Made by a program: the position numbers and the translations under genes. From positions 186,001 to 250,000 of the forward strand of contig NZ_BLJU01000003.1 in assembly GCF_009932725.1 (NCBI RefSeq): a stretch of DNA of 64,000 bases, given 5' to 3'. Under the pieces are notes generated by a model, which was given only the letters and a program-made list of their open reading frames with translations, did no database searches and had not been told where the DNA came from. The stretch is from Pseudomonas yangonensis. Its GTDB lineage: Bacteria; Pseudomonadota; Gammaproteobacteria; Pseudomonadales; Pseudomonadaceae. Positions 56,086 to 64,000 of the stretch are shown here, piece by piece; positions within the stretch are counted from its first letter, which is position 1, and each line of letters begins with the position of its first letter.

Positions 56086-57180
56086 TCACTTACCCGACTT
56101 GATCGAGGTCCATGCCCGCGTACGCACGCGCTCGATCTTCTGCGGCAGCGGCTGCACCACGTACAGCGACTTCTGCAGCTCCGGCGTCGGGGTCAGGTCA
56201 TGGTCATCGGCGATTTCCGCGCCCACCAGCTCCATGCCCGGCACGTTGGGGTTGGGGTAGCCGAGAAAATCGCTGATCGGCGCGATCACCTTGGGTTCGA
56301 GCAGGTGGTTGATGAAGGCGTGGGCTTCGTCGACGTTCTTCGCGCTCTTGGGGATGGCCCAGGTGTCGAACCAGATCGGCGCGCCTTCCTTGGGCAGGCG
56401 CCAGTTGATCACCACGCCGTTGCCGGCTTCCTTGGCGCGGTTGGCGAACTGGTAGAAGCTGCCGGAATAGCCGATGGCCACGCAGATGTCGCCGTTGGCG
56501 ATATCGGTCATGTACTTGGCCGAATGGAAATAGGCCACGTACGGGCGCACCTTGAGCAGCAGCTCGGTGACCTTGTCGTAGTCGGCGGGATTGGCGCTGT
56601 TGGGGTCCAGGCCCAGGTAGTGCAGGGCAATGGGGATGATCTCGGTAGGCGAGTCGAGCATGGCCACGCCGCAGGATTTCAGCTTCTCCATGTACTCGGG
56701 CTTGAACACCAGATCCCAGCTGTTGACCGGCGCATCGTCGCCGAGCGCGGCCTTGACCTTGTCCGGGTTGTAGCCGATCAGCACGGTGCCGTACATGTAG
56801 GGCACGCCGTACTGGTTGCCCGGGTCGTTCTTCTCCAGCAGGCCGAGCAGCACCGGGTCGAGGTTCTTCCAGTTGGGCAGCTTGGACTTGTCCAGCGGGG
56901 TGAACACGCCGGCCTTGATCTGGGTTTCGAGGAACTGGTTGGAGGGGATCACCAGGTCATAGCCGGAGTTGCCGGTAAGCAGCTTGGCTTCCAGCGCCTC
57001 GTTGGTCTCGAAGGTGTCCCAGGTGATCTGGATGCCGGATTGCTTCTGGAAGTCCTTGGGTACCTCCGGGAGGATGTAATCCGCCCAGTTGTACACGCGC
57101 AGCTCCTTGGCCTGCACCGCGCCGCTGAGCAGGGTGGCGCCGCACAGGGCGGCGCCGAGCATCTGTTTGATGGCTTTCAT
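56086..57180 (-). CDS. Polyamine ABC transporter substrate-binding protein (PotF/SpuD type)
   Basis: The 364-residue precursor has a signal peptide (about 1-24, GAVQA-KE) and the PotD/PotF family pattern: LRVYNWADYILPEV, FETNEALEAKLLTG, YDLVIPSNQFLETQ, NQYGVPYMYGTVLIGYN and AFINHLLEPKVIAPISD. It would bind putrescine, spermidine or an acetylated polyamine in the periplasm. No permease or ATPase genes are adjacent. It lies 63 bases downstream of the acetylpolyamine deacetylase on the same strand. Confidence 0.92.
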   Translation of the reverse strand: MKAIKQMLGAALCGATLLSGAVQAKELRVYNWADYILPEVPKDFQKQSGIQITWDTFETNEALEAKLLTGNSGYDLVIPSNQFLETQIKAGVFTPLDKSKLPNWKNLDPVLLGLLEKNDPGNQYGVPYMYGTVLIGYNPDKVKAALGDDAPVNSWDLVFKPEYMEKLKSCGVAMLDSPTEIIPIALHYLGLDPNSANPADYDKVTELLLKVRPYVAYFHSAKYMTDIANGDICVAIGYSGSFYQFANRAKEAGNGVVINWRLPKEGAPIWFDTWAIPKSAKNVDEAHAFINHLLEPKVIAPISDFLGYPNPNVPGMELVGAEIADDHDLTPTPELQKSLYVVQPLPQKIERVRTRAWTSIKSGK

Positions 57181-57243
57181 CGTTTCTCACCCCTGAAATG
57201 TTGCTCTTGTTTGGCAGGTTCTTGATCGCGGACGAGGCGTCAT

Positions 57244-58272
57244 TCAGGCGCCCTCGAAGCCTTCCAGCACGTTGACCGCGTTGACGCCGATGGCCTCCAC
57301 CGCGTAGCCGCCTTCCATGATGAACAGCGTCGGCAGGCCCAGCGCGGCGATGCGCCGGCCCATGGCCAGGTAGTCCGGGCTGTCGAGCTTGAACTGCGAA
57401 ATCGGGTCTTCCATGTAGGTGTCCACGCCCAGCGATACCACCAGCACCTCGGCGCCATATCCGGCGATGCGCTGGCAGGCCTGTTCCAGCGCTGCGCTCC
57501 AGGTCTCCCAGGAGCTGCCCATCGGCAACGGGTAGTTGAAGTTGCAGCCCTCACCGTCGCCCTCGCCCAGTTCGTCGGCATAACCGAGGAAGAACGGGAA
57601 TTCCTCGGCGGGATCGCCATGGATCGAGGCGAACAGCACGTCGCTGCGCTGGTAGAAGATGTCCTGAGTGCCGTTGCCGTGGTGGTAATCGACATCGAGG
57701 ATGGCGACTTTCTTGCGGCCCTGATCGAGGAAGGCCTGGGCGGCGATGGCGGCGTTGTTGAGGTAGCAGTAACCGCCCATCACGTCGCCAGCGGCGTGGT
57801 GGCCTGGCGGACGGCACAGGGCGAAGGTACTGTGGGCGCCATTGGCGATCTCGGCCTGGGCGCTGAGCGCCACCTGCGCGGCGCTGTAGGCGGCCTGCCA
57901 GGTGCCGGCGGTGATCGGCGCACCGCCGTCGAAGCTGTAGTAGCCGAGCTGGCCGTGCAGGTCATTGGGGATCATCCGCCGCAGGGTGCGCGCCGGCCAG
58001 GTGAACGGCAGCAGGTCGCCCTTGCCGCCCTGCTCCTGCCAGCGCGCCCAGGCACTCTTGAAGAATTCCAGGTAGGCCTTGCTGTGGATGCGCTCGATGG
58101 GCGCCAGGCCGAAATCCTTGGGCGCGCGGATTTCGCCCAGCCGGCGATCCTTGACCCGTTGCAGTATATGGTCGGCGCGCTGCGGCTTCTCGAAGCAGGG
58201 CATCAGTTGCCCGTCGATCAGCTCGCATTTGCCGTGGTGCAGGTGGTGGTCGTCACTGTAGTAGGTGAGCAT
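57244..58272 (-). CDS. aphA: Acetylpolyamine amidohydrolase (HDAC family)
   Basis: AphA-type enzymes remove acetyl groups from acetylputrescine and acetylcadaverine. The 342-residue protein belongs to the arginase-deacetylase fold. Motifs are RPPGHHA (general base His pair), the zinc site DVDYHHGNGTQDIFY with D-x-H, and VVSLGVDTYMEDP with the second Asp; the catalytic Tyr region is MEGGYAVEAIG. The ATG at 58272 fits the family. Gene order (deacetylase then polyamine-binding protein) is as in P. aeruginosa, suggesting uptake and deacetylation of acetylated polyamines. Confidence 0.92.
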   Translation of the reverse strand: MLTYYSDDHHLHHGKCELIDGQLMPCFEKPQRADHILQRVKDRRLGEIRAPKDFGLAPIERIHSKAYLEFFKSAWARWQEQGGKGDLLPFTWPARTLRRMIPNDLHGQLGYYSFDGGAPITAGTWQAAYSAAQVALSAQAEIANGAHSTFALCRPPGHHAAGDVMGGYCYLNNAAIAAQAFLDQGRKKVAILDVDYHHGNGTQDIFYQRSDVLFASIHGDPAEEFPFFLGYADELGEGDGEGCNFNYPLPMGSSWETWSAALEQACQRIAGYGAEVLVVSLGVDTYMEDPISQFKLDSPDYLAMGRRIAALGLPTLFIMEGGYAVEAIGVNAVNVLEGFEGA

Positions 58273-58418
58273 GCAAGGCGCTCCAGGCTCGTTGTTGTGC
58301 CTGCATTGTTCGCCTGCTCGGCCGGCGTCGAGAACGCTGGCAACGGCCAAAAGGGGATCGAAATGGCCAAATTGCAATGGCACAGCCCTGGACCGCACGC
58401 CCCGAGTCCGGCCGCGCT

Positions 58419-58471
58419 GTGGGAGGCCCTTCAGCGGCGAGCCTTTATCGCGGCTGAAGCCGCTCCTACGG
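58419..58471. repeat. REP element, copy 1
   Basis: GTGGGAGGCCCTTCAGC...GCTGAAGCCGCTCCTACG is a palindrome of about 53 bp. It is nearly identical to the copy 205 bp downstream and has the same orientation. Confidence 0.85.
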
Positions 58472-58623
58472 ATCGAGTGGTTCTCACGTTCCCCGTGGGG
58501 GTACATATCGGAGGCTGCGCGCTCGCTGCCAAGTACTGTCAATCAGAGAGCCGTGTCAGGGGTTCCCATGCAGCGTGGCAACCATCAAGCGAAATGGCCA
58601 GATTTCACACCCACATACGAGGC

Positions 58624-58676
58624 CGTGGGAGGCGCTTCAGCGGCGAGCCTTTATCGCGGCTGAAGCCGCTCCCACG
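58624..58676. repeat. REP element, copy 2
   Basis: CGTGGGAGGCGCTTCAGC...GCTGAAGCCGCTCCCACG is the better palindrome of the pair; its outermost arms are complementary. The central part of about 30 bases is identical to copy 1. Confidence 0.85.
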
Positions 58677-58688
58677 AGGCGGCTGGTG

Positions 58689-58742
58689 GCCGGATGCAAC
58701 CTGGCGAAAGGCGCCAGGCATTCCCGGATTGCATCCGGGTCA
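58689..58742. repeat. Diverged copy of the GGATGCAATCC inverted repeat at the AraC gene end
   Basis: GCCGGATGCAAC (58689-58700) and CCCGGATTGCATCCGGG (58723-58739) recall the perfect repeat at 54973-55034. The left arm is degraded. The stop codon of the AraC-type gene (58740-58742, minus) starts at the base after the right arm. Confidence 0.6.
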
Positions 58743-59732
58743 GGCACGAAAGCGACTCGGCGGCACGCCACTCCAGCGCTGGAAGGCATGGCGGAAGCTG
58801 GCCGTTTCGCTGAATCCCAGCACTTCAGCGATGCGGTACACGGGCCACTGCTGCTCGCTGAGCAGCGCCTTGGCGCGTTCGAAGCGCAGCTCGTCGAGCA
58901 GGCCCTGGTAGCTGGTGCCCAGCTCCTGCAGATGGCGGCGCAGGGTGCGCGGCGAGCAGTGCATCTGCTGCGCCAGGTTCTCCAGCCCCGGTGGCTCGGC
59001 CAGTTGTGCGGCGAGCAACTGGCGCACCCGCTCCAGCCAGGCCTGGCGGCTGCCGAACTCGGCGTTCAGGCGGCGGCAGCGCTCCACCATGTCGCCATGG
59101 GTGACGCTGTCGGCCAGCGGCAAACGGCGCTCCAGCAACTCGGCGGGAAAAGCGAAGGCATTACGCTGCGCTACGAAACGCAGCGGGCAGGGAAAGCTGT
59201 GCGCGTAGCGTTTCACGTAGCGCGGCCGGGCATGGGTGAACTCTGCGCCTGACAGCGGTAGCGGTTGGCGCAGCAGTTCGTCGCCGATCAGCTTCAGCGA
59301 GGCCAGACACATTTCAACGTTGAATACTTCCAGCGCTTCGGCATGGTGGTAGCCGCTGGCGCTGATCCAGGCCTGCTCGCCCTCTACTTGCAGGTCGAGA
59401 CGAAAATAGGTGCCGAGCAGTGCCGGGTACTGCAGCAACAGGCGCCAGGCGTCACCAAAGGTGGCAGCCGAGAGCGCGGCGTAACCGAGCAGCCCATAGG
59501 AGGAAACATGCAGACTGCGCCCCAGCTCCAGCCCCAGATCGGCACGCAGGGCCAGGGCATTGGCGCACACCTGCAGTTCCTGCACCCGGGTGATGCGCGC
59601 ATCGGCATTGTCCAGATCGGCCGCACCAATCCCGCTCCCAGCCAGCAATTGCGGTTGCAGCTCGGGCTGGTCGGCGAAGCGTTGCAGGATCAGGGAAACC
59701 ACGTGCAGGGTGGTCAGCGAGGCGTGCAGCAT
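58740..59732 (-). CDS. AraC-family regulator with N-terminal arabinose-binding-like domain
   Basis: The 330-residue protein has a sensor domain (about 15-200) of the type found in OruR/ArgR-like and other pseudomonad AraC regulators, with SSYGLLGYAALSAATFGDAW. The C-terminal AraC DNA-binding domain (about 230-330) has two HTH motifs: GLENLAQQMHCSPRTLRRHLQE and IAEVLGFSETASFRHAFQRWSG. The ATG at 59732 is preferred over 59804, which adds a leader unlike the family. The target is unknown; it is separated from aphA by repeats. Confidence 0.9.
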   Translation of the reverse strand: MLHASLTTLHVVSLILQRFADQPELQPQLLAGSGIGAADLDNADARITRVQELQVCANALALRADLGLELGRSLHVSSYGLLGYAALSAATFGDAWRLLLQYPALLGTYFRLDLQVEGEQAWISASGYHHAEALEVFNVEMCLASLKLIGDELLRQPLPLSGAEFTHARPRYVKRYAHSFPCPLRFVAQRNAFAFPAELLERRLPLADSVTHGDMVERCRRLNAEFGSRQAWLERVRQLLAAQLAEPPGLENLAQQMHCSPRTLRRHLQELGTSYQGLLDELRFERAKALLSEQQWPVYRIAEVLGFSETASFRHAFQRWSGVPPSRFRA

Positions 59733-59894
59733 GATGCGTTCCGTCAGTGCAGATGGACAAAAGAACGCAAGAAGCATGCCTTGCACTTTCATATGCCAAG
59801 GCATTCAGGCCGGCGTCGTGCGCCGCGTACTCGTGCAAGGTCTGCCAAAGGTCGGGCGTGCTAAAGTCCGCTGCCGTTTTCAAGGATGAACCCC

Positions 59895-60770
59895 ATGCGA
59901 CCCCTGCTGCGTACCGCTTTGCTACCCGTTTGCCTGCTACTCGCTGCCTGCGGGCAGGAACCCCAGGTCAAACTGCGATTCGACGAATCCATTCGTGAGG
60001 GTGCCGGCATAAGAGGCACCTATCTCGATAGCCTGCAACGACTCTTCCAGGAGTTGGGTTATCGCCCGGGCCATCTGCGTTACACGCTGGTCGATGGTGA
60101 TGAGCAGGCGCTTATGGTCAGGCTGCAGTCCAAGCCACTGGAGCCTGTGCAGCGTGAAGCCCTGACCGCGCGTTTGAAGCCGATCTTGCAGGCCAGAGAA
60201 CACTGGCCGGCCACCCTAGAGATTACCGGCATCGAGGGTGAGCTGCCGATGCCGCTGCGCACCTCGTTCATCGCCCGTGGCCGACCGTTCCTGGTCAAGC
60301 AAGAGAAGCTCAACGCGCTTGCCCGAACCTCTGCATTGGAAGAAGTGTTCTGCCGTATCGAGGTGCAGCTGAATGAGCAACTGCCCGCGCTGAGTTTTCA
60401 ACGAGCCCGAAACTGGGGCGATGAAGGCAAGCCGGGCAGCATTGGCCAGCTCTACCTGGACATGGAAGGCGAGCGCAGGCCGGCCAGGCTTCACTTCAGC
60501 GATCCGGAGTTGCAAAGGGCCGTGGACGAACGCCGGGTAGAAGTGATCATCGACAACGACGACGACCTGACAGGGCCTATCAGGAAACTGGTGTTCGAGA
60601 TCGGCAGCATGGGCAAACACGTCCTGATCGGACAGCGCACGCTACTGGGCGACGGCTATCACGAGCGCTGCGCAGACCTTGAGGTAGAGGTTGGCCGGCC
60701 CTTCACCCTGTTCATGGGCCAGGGCGTCGATCGCCTGACGGCATTCGAGCTGCTCCACAACGAGGGGTAA
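59895..60770 (+). CDS. Lipoprotein of unknown function
   Basis: The 291-residue precursor has a clear lipoprotein signal (MRPLLRTALLPVCLLLAAC) with Cys19. The mature protein has mixed alpha/beta character and a repeated basic/acidic pattern, with no enzyme motif that I can see; a run of Asp (IIDNDDDLTGP) lies at about 220-230. AAGG is 9 bases before the ATG at 59895, which is preferred to 59886. It stands alone between an AraC gene and a convergent exported protein. I do not recognise the family. Confidence 0.75.
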   Translation: MRPLLRTALLPVCLLLAACGQEPQVKLRFDESIREGAGIRGTYLDSLQRLFQELGYRPGHLRYTLVDGDEQALMVRLQSKPLEPVQREALTARLKPILQAREHWPATLEITGIEGELPMPLRTSFIARGRPFLVKQEKLNALARTSALEEVFCRIEVQLNEQLPALSFQRARNWGDEGKPGSIGQLYLDMEGERRPARLHFSDPELQRAVDERRVEVIIDNDDDLTGPIRKLVFEIGSMGKHVLIGQRTLLGDGYHERCADLEVEVGRPFTLFMGQGVDRLTAFELLHNEG

Positions 60771-60796
60771 TACCCGCCCGAAGGCGGGGATCCTGA

Positions 60797-61591
60797 TTAG
60801 CGGTTACGCAGAATGGCGTTGATGAAATCGCCCTGGTTGGGCTCTTGCGGATGGGTGGTGAACTGCAAGCGGCCGTCCTTCTCACGCAGTTTCATCTGCT
60901 CGCCGAATTGGCAGTCGACGCCATCGAGGGTTTTGGCCTCGGCCTTGTAGCGATCATCCTTGCCACACAGATAGGCCATCTGGTTGACCACCTCTGCGCA
61001 GAAACTCGGCACGCTGAGGCTGATCAGTTGCTCGTCGGCCATGCCTTTCCAGTCGACACTGGTGCTCAGCTGCGCACCACAGGCCTGCGAGGCTTCAGCG
61101 TCCGCCGCCTGCAAGCGCGCACTGTACTCGGCCACGCGTTTTTCACGGTCGAAGGCGGCCAGCTTGGCCTGTACGCCGTCCTTCTCCTGCTTCTGGTAGA
61201 GCGCGAGCAGCTCGCCTGGCTTGAGCGCCTTGCTCTTGTCTTCGTCGTAACCCAGCTCGAAACCCTGAGTATCAGGCAGGTTGAGCTGGAAGCTCTCACC
61301 ACTCCAGGCACGGCGCTTGTTCAACAGGTTGTAGGCACGACCGTCGAGGCGAATGCTGTAGTCGCGCTGCTCGTTGCCCAGCTCGCGCACCTCGGTGAGA
61401 AACACCACCTCGTCGAGCGGATGGTTGATACCGCGCACCTGTACCAGGGCCTGTTTGCCGTCAGCTGACGGGGCAAGCGCCAAACTGACGCCCTGGCCGG
61501 CGTCGAATACCTGCGGATGCTTGGCCAGTTCAAGGGCGGACACCTGCAGCGAGAGAAGGGAAAGGGCAAAGCACGACAGATAGCGATTCAT
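60797..61591 (-). CDS. Exported protein of unknown function
   Basis: The 264-residue precursor has a signal peptide (about 1-19, LQVSA-LE). The mature protein has two regions: a beta-rich part (about 25-120) and a helical, charged part (KALKPGELLALYQKQEKDGV onward) with three cysteines near the C-terminus (SFCAEVV, YLCGKDD, VDCQFGE) plus C171-type Cys in QACGAQL, so two disulfides are possible. No known domain is recognised. DsbA substrates have such spacing, but this is inference. It converges on the lipoprotein gene. Confidence 0.7.
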   Translation of the reverse strand: MNRYLSCFALSLLSLQVSALELAKHPQVFDAGQGVSLALAPSADGKQALVQVRGINHPLDEVVFLTEVRELGNEQRDYSIRLDGRAYNLLNKRRAWSGESFQLNLPDTQGFELGYDEDKSKALKPGELLALYQKQEKDGVQAKLAAFDREKRVAEYSARLQAADAEASQACGAQLSTSVDWKGMADEQLISLSVPSFCAEVVNQMAYLCGKDDRYKAEAKTLDGVDCQFGEQMKLREKDGRLQFTTHPQEPNQGDFINAILRNR

Positions 61592-61720
61592 GCGGCACGT
61601 CCTTGTACGGGAATGAAGGCTGTGCAGTATAGCCAGCGCCAGGACGGCAATCTGTGCGCCCGTCCTCGCACGGGTTGTAGGAAAATCGCCAGTCGACGAC
61701 TGGCGACCCTCCCTGCCGGC

Positions 61721-62743
61721 TCAGAACTGCAGCACCACCCGCCCCTCGATCTGTCCGCCGCGCATCTGATCGAAGATGCCGTTGATGTTGTCCAGGCTGT
61801 CGCTGTGCACCGTGGCCTTGACCAACCCTTCGCCGGCGAAGTCCAGCGCCTCCTGCAGATCGGCGCGGGTGCCGACGATGGAGCCGGTGATGCTGATGGC
61901 CTTGAGCACCACGTCGAAGATCGGCGTGGGGAAGTCGCCCGGCGGCAGACCGACCAACGCCACCGTACCGTGCCGGCGCGCCATGCCGATGGCCTGGCCG
62001 AAGGCGGCGTTGGACACCGCGGTGACCAGCACGCCATGGGCGCCGCCGATATCGCGCTGCACCACCTCGGCCGGGTTCTCCTTGCGCGCGTTGATGGTCA
62101 GGCTGGCACCGAGCTTGCGCGCCAACTCCAGCTTGGCGTCGTCGACATCCACCGCGACCACGTGCAGACCCATGGCGCGGGCGTACTGCACGGCCACGTG
62201 ACCAAGACCGCCAATGCCGGAGATGGCCACCCACTGGCCAGGGCGTGCCCTGGTTTCCTTAAGGCCCTTGTAAACCGTAACCCCGGCGCAAAGGATCGGC
62301 GCGATTTCCAGAAAATCCACGCTTTTCGGCAGAATACCGACGTAGTTCGGGTCAGCCAGCACGTATTCGGCGTAACCACCGTTGATCGAATAGCCGGTGT
62401 TCTGCTGACTCTCGCAGAGCGTTTCCCAGCCGGTCAGGCAGTGTTCGCAACAGCCACAGGCGGTGTAGAGCCAGGGCACGCCGACACGGTCGCCTTCCTT
62501 CACCCGAGTCACGCCGCTGCCGACCGCCGCCACGTAGCCGACGCCCTCGTGACCGGGAATGAACGGCAGGCTCGGCTTCACCGGCCAGTCGCCTTCGGCT
62601 GCGTGCAGGTCGGTGTGGCATACGCCCGACGCTTCGATCTTCACCAGAATCTGCCCCGGGCCGGGTAGCGGGGTTTTCACCTCCTCGATACGCAGCGGCT
62701 GGCCAAAGGCGTGGACGACTGCGGCTTTCATGGTCTGGTTCAT
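61721..62743 (-). CDS. adhA: Zinc-dependent alcohol dehydrogenase (AdhA/AdhP type)
   Basis: It oxidises primary alcohols such as ethanol with NAD. The 340-residue MDR-family enzyme has the catalytic zinc motif [23 protein letters not shown], the structural zinc lobe [15 protein letters not shown], the Rossmann motif [11 protein letters not shown] and the NAD-selecting Asp in VAVDVDD. GAGGAA lies 7 bases before the ATG at 62743; longer frames upstream are not conserved. In P. aeruginosa adhA likewise lies beside purE and near aspA. Confidence 0.94.
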   Translation of the reverse strand: MNQTMKAAVVHAFGQPLRIEEVKTPLPGPGQILVKIEASGVCHTDLHAAEGDWPVKPSLPFIPGHEGVGYVAAVGSGVTRVKEGDRVGVPWLYTACGCCEHCLTGWETLCESQQNTGYSINGGYAEYVLADPNYVGILPKSVDFLEIAPILCAGVTVYKGLKETRARPGQWVAISGIGGLGHVAVQYARAMGLHVVAVDVDDAKLELARKLGASLTINARKENPAEVVQRDIGGAHGVLVTAVSNAAFGQAIGMARRHGTVALVGLPPGDFPTPIFDVVLKAISITGSIVGTRADLQEALDFAGEGLVKATVHSDSLDNINGIFDQMRGGQIEGRVVLQF

Positions 62744-62941
62744 ACGCTGTTCCTCTTCCATGCGAGTGTCTGGCCAGTGTGCGCGCGCAGCCCACGCCGG
62801 CATTGCTCCAGAGCAAGGTTTAGGCGGTTTTCCCCGCATCGCACCGCCGGCATGACAAACGGTCGTCGCCACTGCCCGTCAGCGGCGCCTTTGCGTTATA
62901 CTGCGCGGCCTTCGGCCGGCAGCACCGGCCAACGAATCATG

Positions 62942-62980
62942 ACAAGCCACGCTGGCTAGCCCGCGTGGCTTGTTGGTTTT
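62942..62980 (+). terminator. Terminator-like hairpin in the purE leader
   Basis: ACAAGCCACGC (62942-62952) and GCGTGGCTTGT (62963-62973) form a perfect 11-bp stem with a 10-base loop, followed by TGGTTTTT. A TATACT -10-like element (62897-62902) lies upstream, so a transcript of about 70 nt could start near 62909 and end here, or be read through into purE. It may be an attenuator or the end of a small RNA. Confidence 0.5.
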
Positions 62981-63018
62981 TGACGCGCCGCGAGGCGCCC
63001 GAGAGAAGAGGCACTTTG

Positions 63019-63510
63019 ATGAGCGCACTGGTTGGCGTGATCATGGGCTCCAAGTCCGATTGGTCCACCCTTAGCCACACCGCCGAGATGCTGGACAAGC
63101 TGGGCATCCCTCACGAGGTCAAGGTGGTCTCCGCCCACCGCACCCCGGACCTGCTGTTCCAGTACGCCGAAGAGGCCGAGGCCCGCGGCATCCAGGTGAT
63201 CATCGCCGGTGCCGGTGGCGCCGCTCACCTGCCGGGCATGTGCGCGGCCAAGACCCACCTGCCGGTGCTTGGCGTGCCGGTGCAGTCGTCCATGCTCTCG
63301 GGCGTCGACTCGCTGCTGTCGATCGTGCAGATGCCGGCCGGCATCCCGGTCGCCACCCTGGCCATCGGCAAGGCCGGCGCGGTCAACGCCGCCCTGCTCG
63401 CCGCCAGCATCCTCGGTCACCAGCACCCGCAGTTCCATGCGGCGCTGAAGCAGTTCCGCGACGAGCAGACCAACACCGTGCTGGAAAATCCGGACCCGAG
63501 GGCGCAGTAA
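63019..63510 (+). CDS. purE: N5-carboxyaminoimidazole ribonucleotide mutase (PurE)
   Basis: PurE class I moves the carboxyl group of N5-CAIR to C4 in purine synthesis. The 163-residue protein has [10 protein letters not shown], the active-site His in VVSAHRTPD, and the loop [12 protein letters not shown]. Residues and length fit the bacterial class I enzyme. The ATG at 63019 follows GAGAAGAGG. The last base of its TAA stop is the first base of the purK ATG, so the two are translationally coupled. Confidence 0.96.
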   Translation: MSALVGVIMGSKSDWSTLSHTAEMLDKLGIPHEVKVVSAHRTPDLLFQYAEEAEARGIQVIIAGAGGAAHLPGMCAAKTHLPVLGVPVQSSMLSGVDSLLSIVQMPAGIPVATLAIGKAGAVNAALLAASILGHQHPQFHAALKQFRDEQTNTVLENPDPRAQ

Positions 63511-64000
63511 TGAAGATCGGCGTGATCGGTGGCGGCCAGCTGGGCCGCATGATGGCCCTGGCGGGCACTCCGCTGGGCATGAATTTCGCCTTCCTCGACC
63601 CGGCGCCGGACGCCTGCGCCCAGGCGCTTGGCGAGCATATCCGCGCCGACTACGGCGATCAGGATCACCTGCGCCAGCTGGCCGACGAAGTCGACCTGGT
63701 CACCTTCGAATTCGAGAGCGTGCCGGCGGAAACCGTGGCCTTCCTTTCGCAGTTCGTGCCGGTCTACCCGAGTGCCGAAGCCCTGCGCATCGCCCGTGAC
63801 CGCTGGTTCGAGAAATCCATGTTCCGCGAGCTGGGCATCCCCACGCCCGAGTTCGCCGACATCCAGTCGCAGGCCGACCTCGATGCCGCCGTGGCCAGCA
63901 TCGGCCTGCCGGCCGTGATGAAGACCCGCACCCTGGGCTACGACGGCAAGGGCCAGAAGGTCCTGCGCAAGCCGGAAGACGTCACCGGCGCCTTCGCCGA
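63510..64000 (+). CDS. purK: N5-carboxyaminoimidazole ribonucleotide synthase (PurK), 3' end outside window
   Basis: PurK makes N5-CAIR from AIR, bicarbonate and ATP. About 163 N-terminal residues are visible: the Rossmann-like start KIGVIGGGQLGRMMALAG, FEFESVP, and the ATP-grasp segment from RWFEKSMFRELGIPTPEF to KTRTLGYDGKGQKVL. The frame is open to the window edge. It overlaps purE by one base. Confidence 0.95.
   Translation, partial: MKIGVIGGGQLGRMMALAGTPLGMNFAFLDPAPDACAQALGEHIRADYGDQDHLRQLADEVDLVTFEFESVPAETVAFLSQFVPVYPSAEALRIARDRWFEKSMFRELGIPTPEFADIQSQADLDAAVASIGLPAVMKTRTLGYDGKGQKVLRKPEDVTGAFA

Larger units (their letters stand above)
58273..58739. other. 467-bp gap with repeats, no gene
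   Basis: No frame here looks coding. The gap holds two direct copies of a 53-bp REP palindrome (58419-58471 and 58624-58676) and a diverged copy of the inverted-repeat family (58689-58740). The first 140 bases should contain the aphA promoter; no clear sigma-70 or sigma-54 element was found. Confidence 0.7.

Overview
The window is chromosomal DNA from a high-GC gammaproteobacterium and reads as a Pseudomonas. Protein sequences and gene order match Pseudomonas aeruginosa blocks closely: algB-kinB-ampDh2, dgcP-exonuclease-dsbA-cc4-c5-engB-ersA-polA-thrB, the aa3 oxidase operon with its assembly genes, and aspA, aphA and adhA-purE-purK. A copper nitrite reductase (nirK) in place of nirS, linked to nor genes, suggests the P. 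mendocina/oleovorans/alcaliphila side of the genus; that species-level placement is inference. No tRNA, rRNA, prophage, CRISPR array or intact insertion sequence was seen.

Layout. 0-12 kb is signalling: a BON-domain protein, the AlgB/KinB two-component pair, two small exported/membrane proteins, then an overlapping minus-strand cassette (triple-receiver hybrid kinase, CheR, CheB, receiver-kinase) with a divergent lone receiver. 12-26 kb is mostly core: AmpDh2 amidase, MarC protein, NCS2 purine/pyrimidine permease, a GGDEF diguanylate cyclase, DsbA, cytochromes c4 and c5, EngB, the ErsA small RNA behind an AlgU-type promoter, PolA and ThrB. 26-34.5 kb is the aa3-type cytochrome c oxidase (subunits I, II, III) with CtaG, SURF1, heme A synthase, heme O synthase and a SCO protein. 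34.9-42 kb holds amino-acid metabolism and transport: glutaminase, RidA, asparaginase, an alanine/glycine symporter and its divergent HTH regulator.

42-52 kb is a compact denitrification block: dnrP, dnr, a second Crp/Fnr regulator, nirK-nirV, cytochrome c551, norQEF and norCBD. Three FNR/Dnr-type boxes were located. Two sit at positions expected for class II activation, and the norC box matches the consensus perfectly. The block would reduce nitrite to N2O; no nitrate or N2O reductase genes are in view. 52-64 kb returns to housekeeping: a DAACS symporter, aspartase and a LysR regulator, a polyamine-binding protein with acetylpolyamine deacetylase, an AraC regulator, two unknown exported proteins, alcohol dehydrogenase and purEK.

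The most interesting new signal is a pair of intergenic regions flanking the AlgB/KinB locus. Each has the same 15-bp palindrome, CGTGCAAnTTGCACG, centred exactly 117 bp upstream of the GC of a good sigma-54 -24/-12 element. One also has a perfect IHF consensus between the two. AlgB is the only sigma-54-type activator encoded in the window, so this looks like a small undescribed AlgB (or other enhancer-binding protein) regulon of exported proteins. Several repeat families (REP, TIR-bounded palindromic elements, long inverted repeats) sit exactly at gene ends, sometimes supplying the stop codon.
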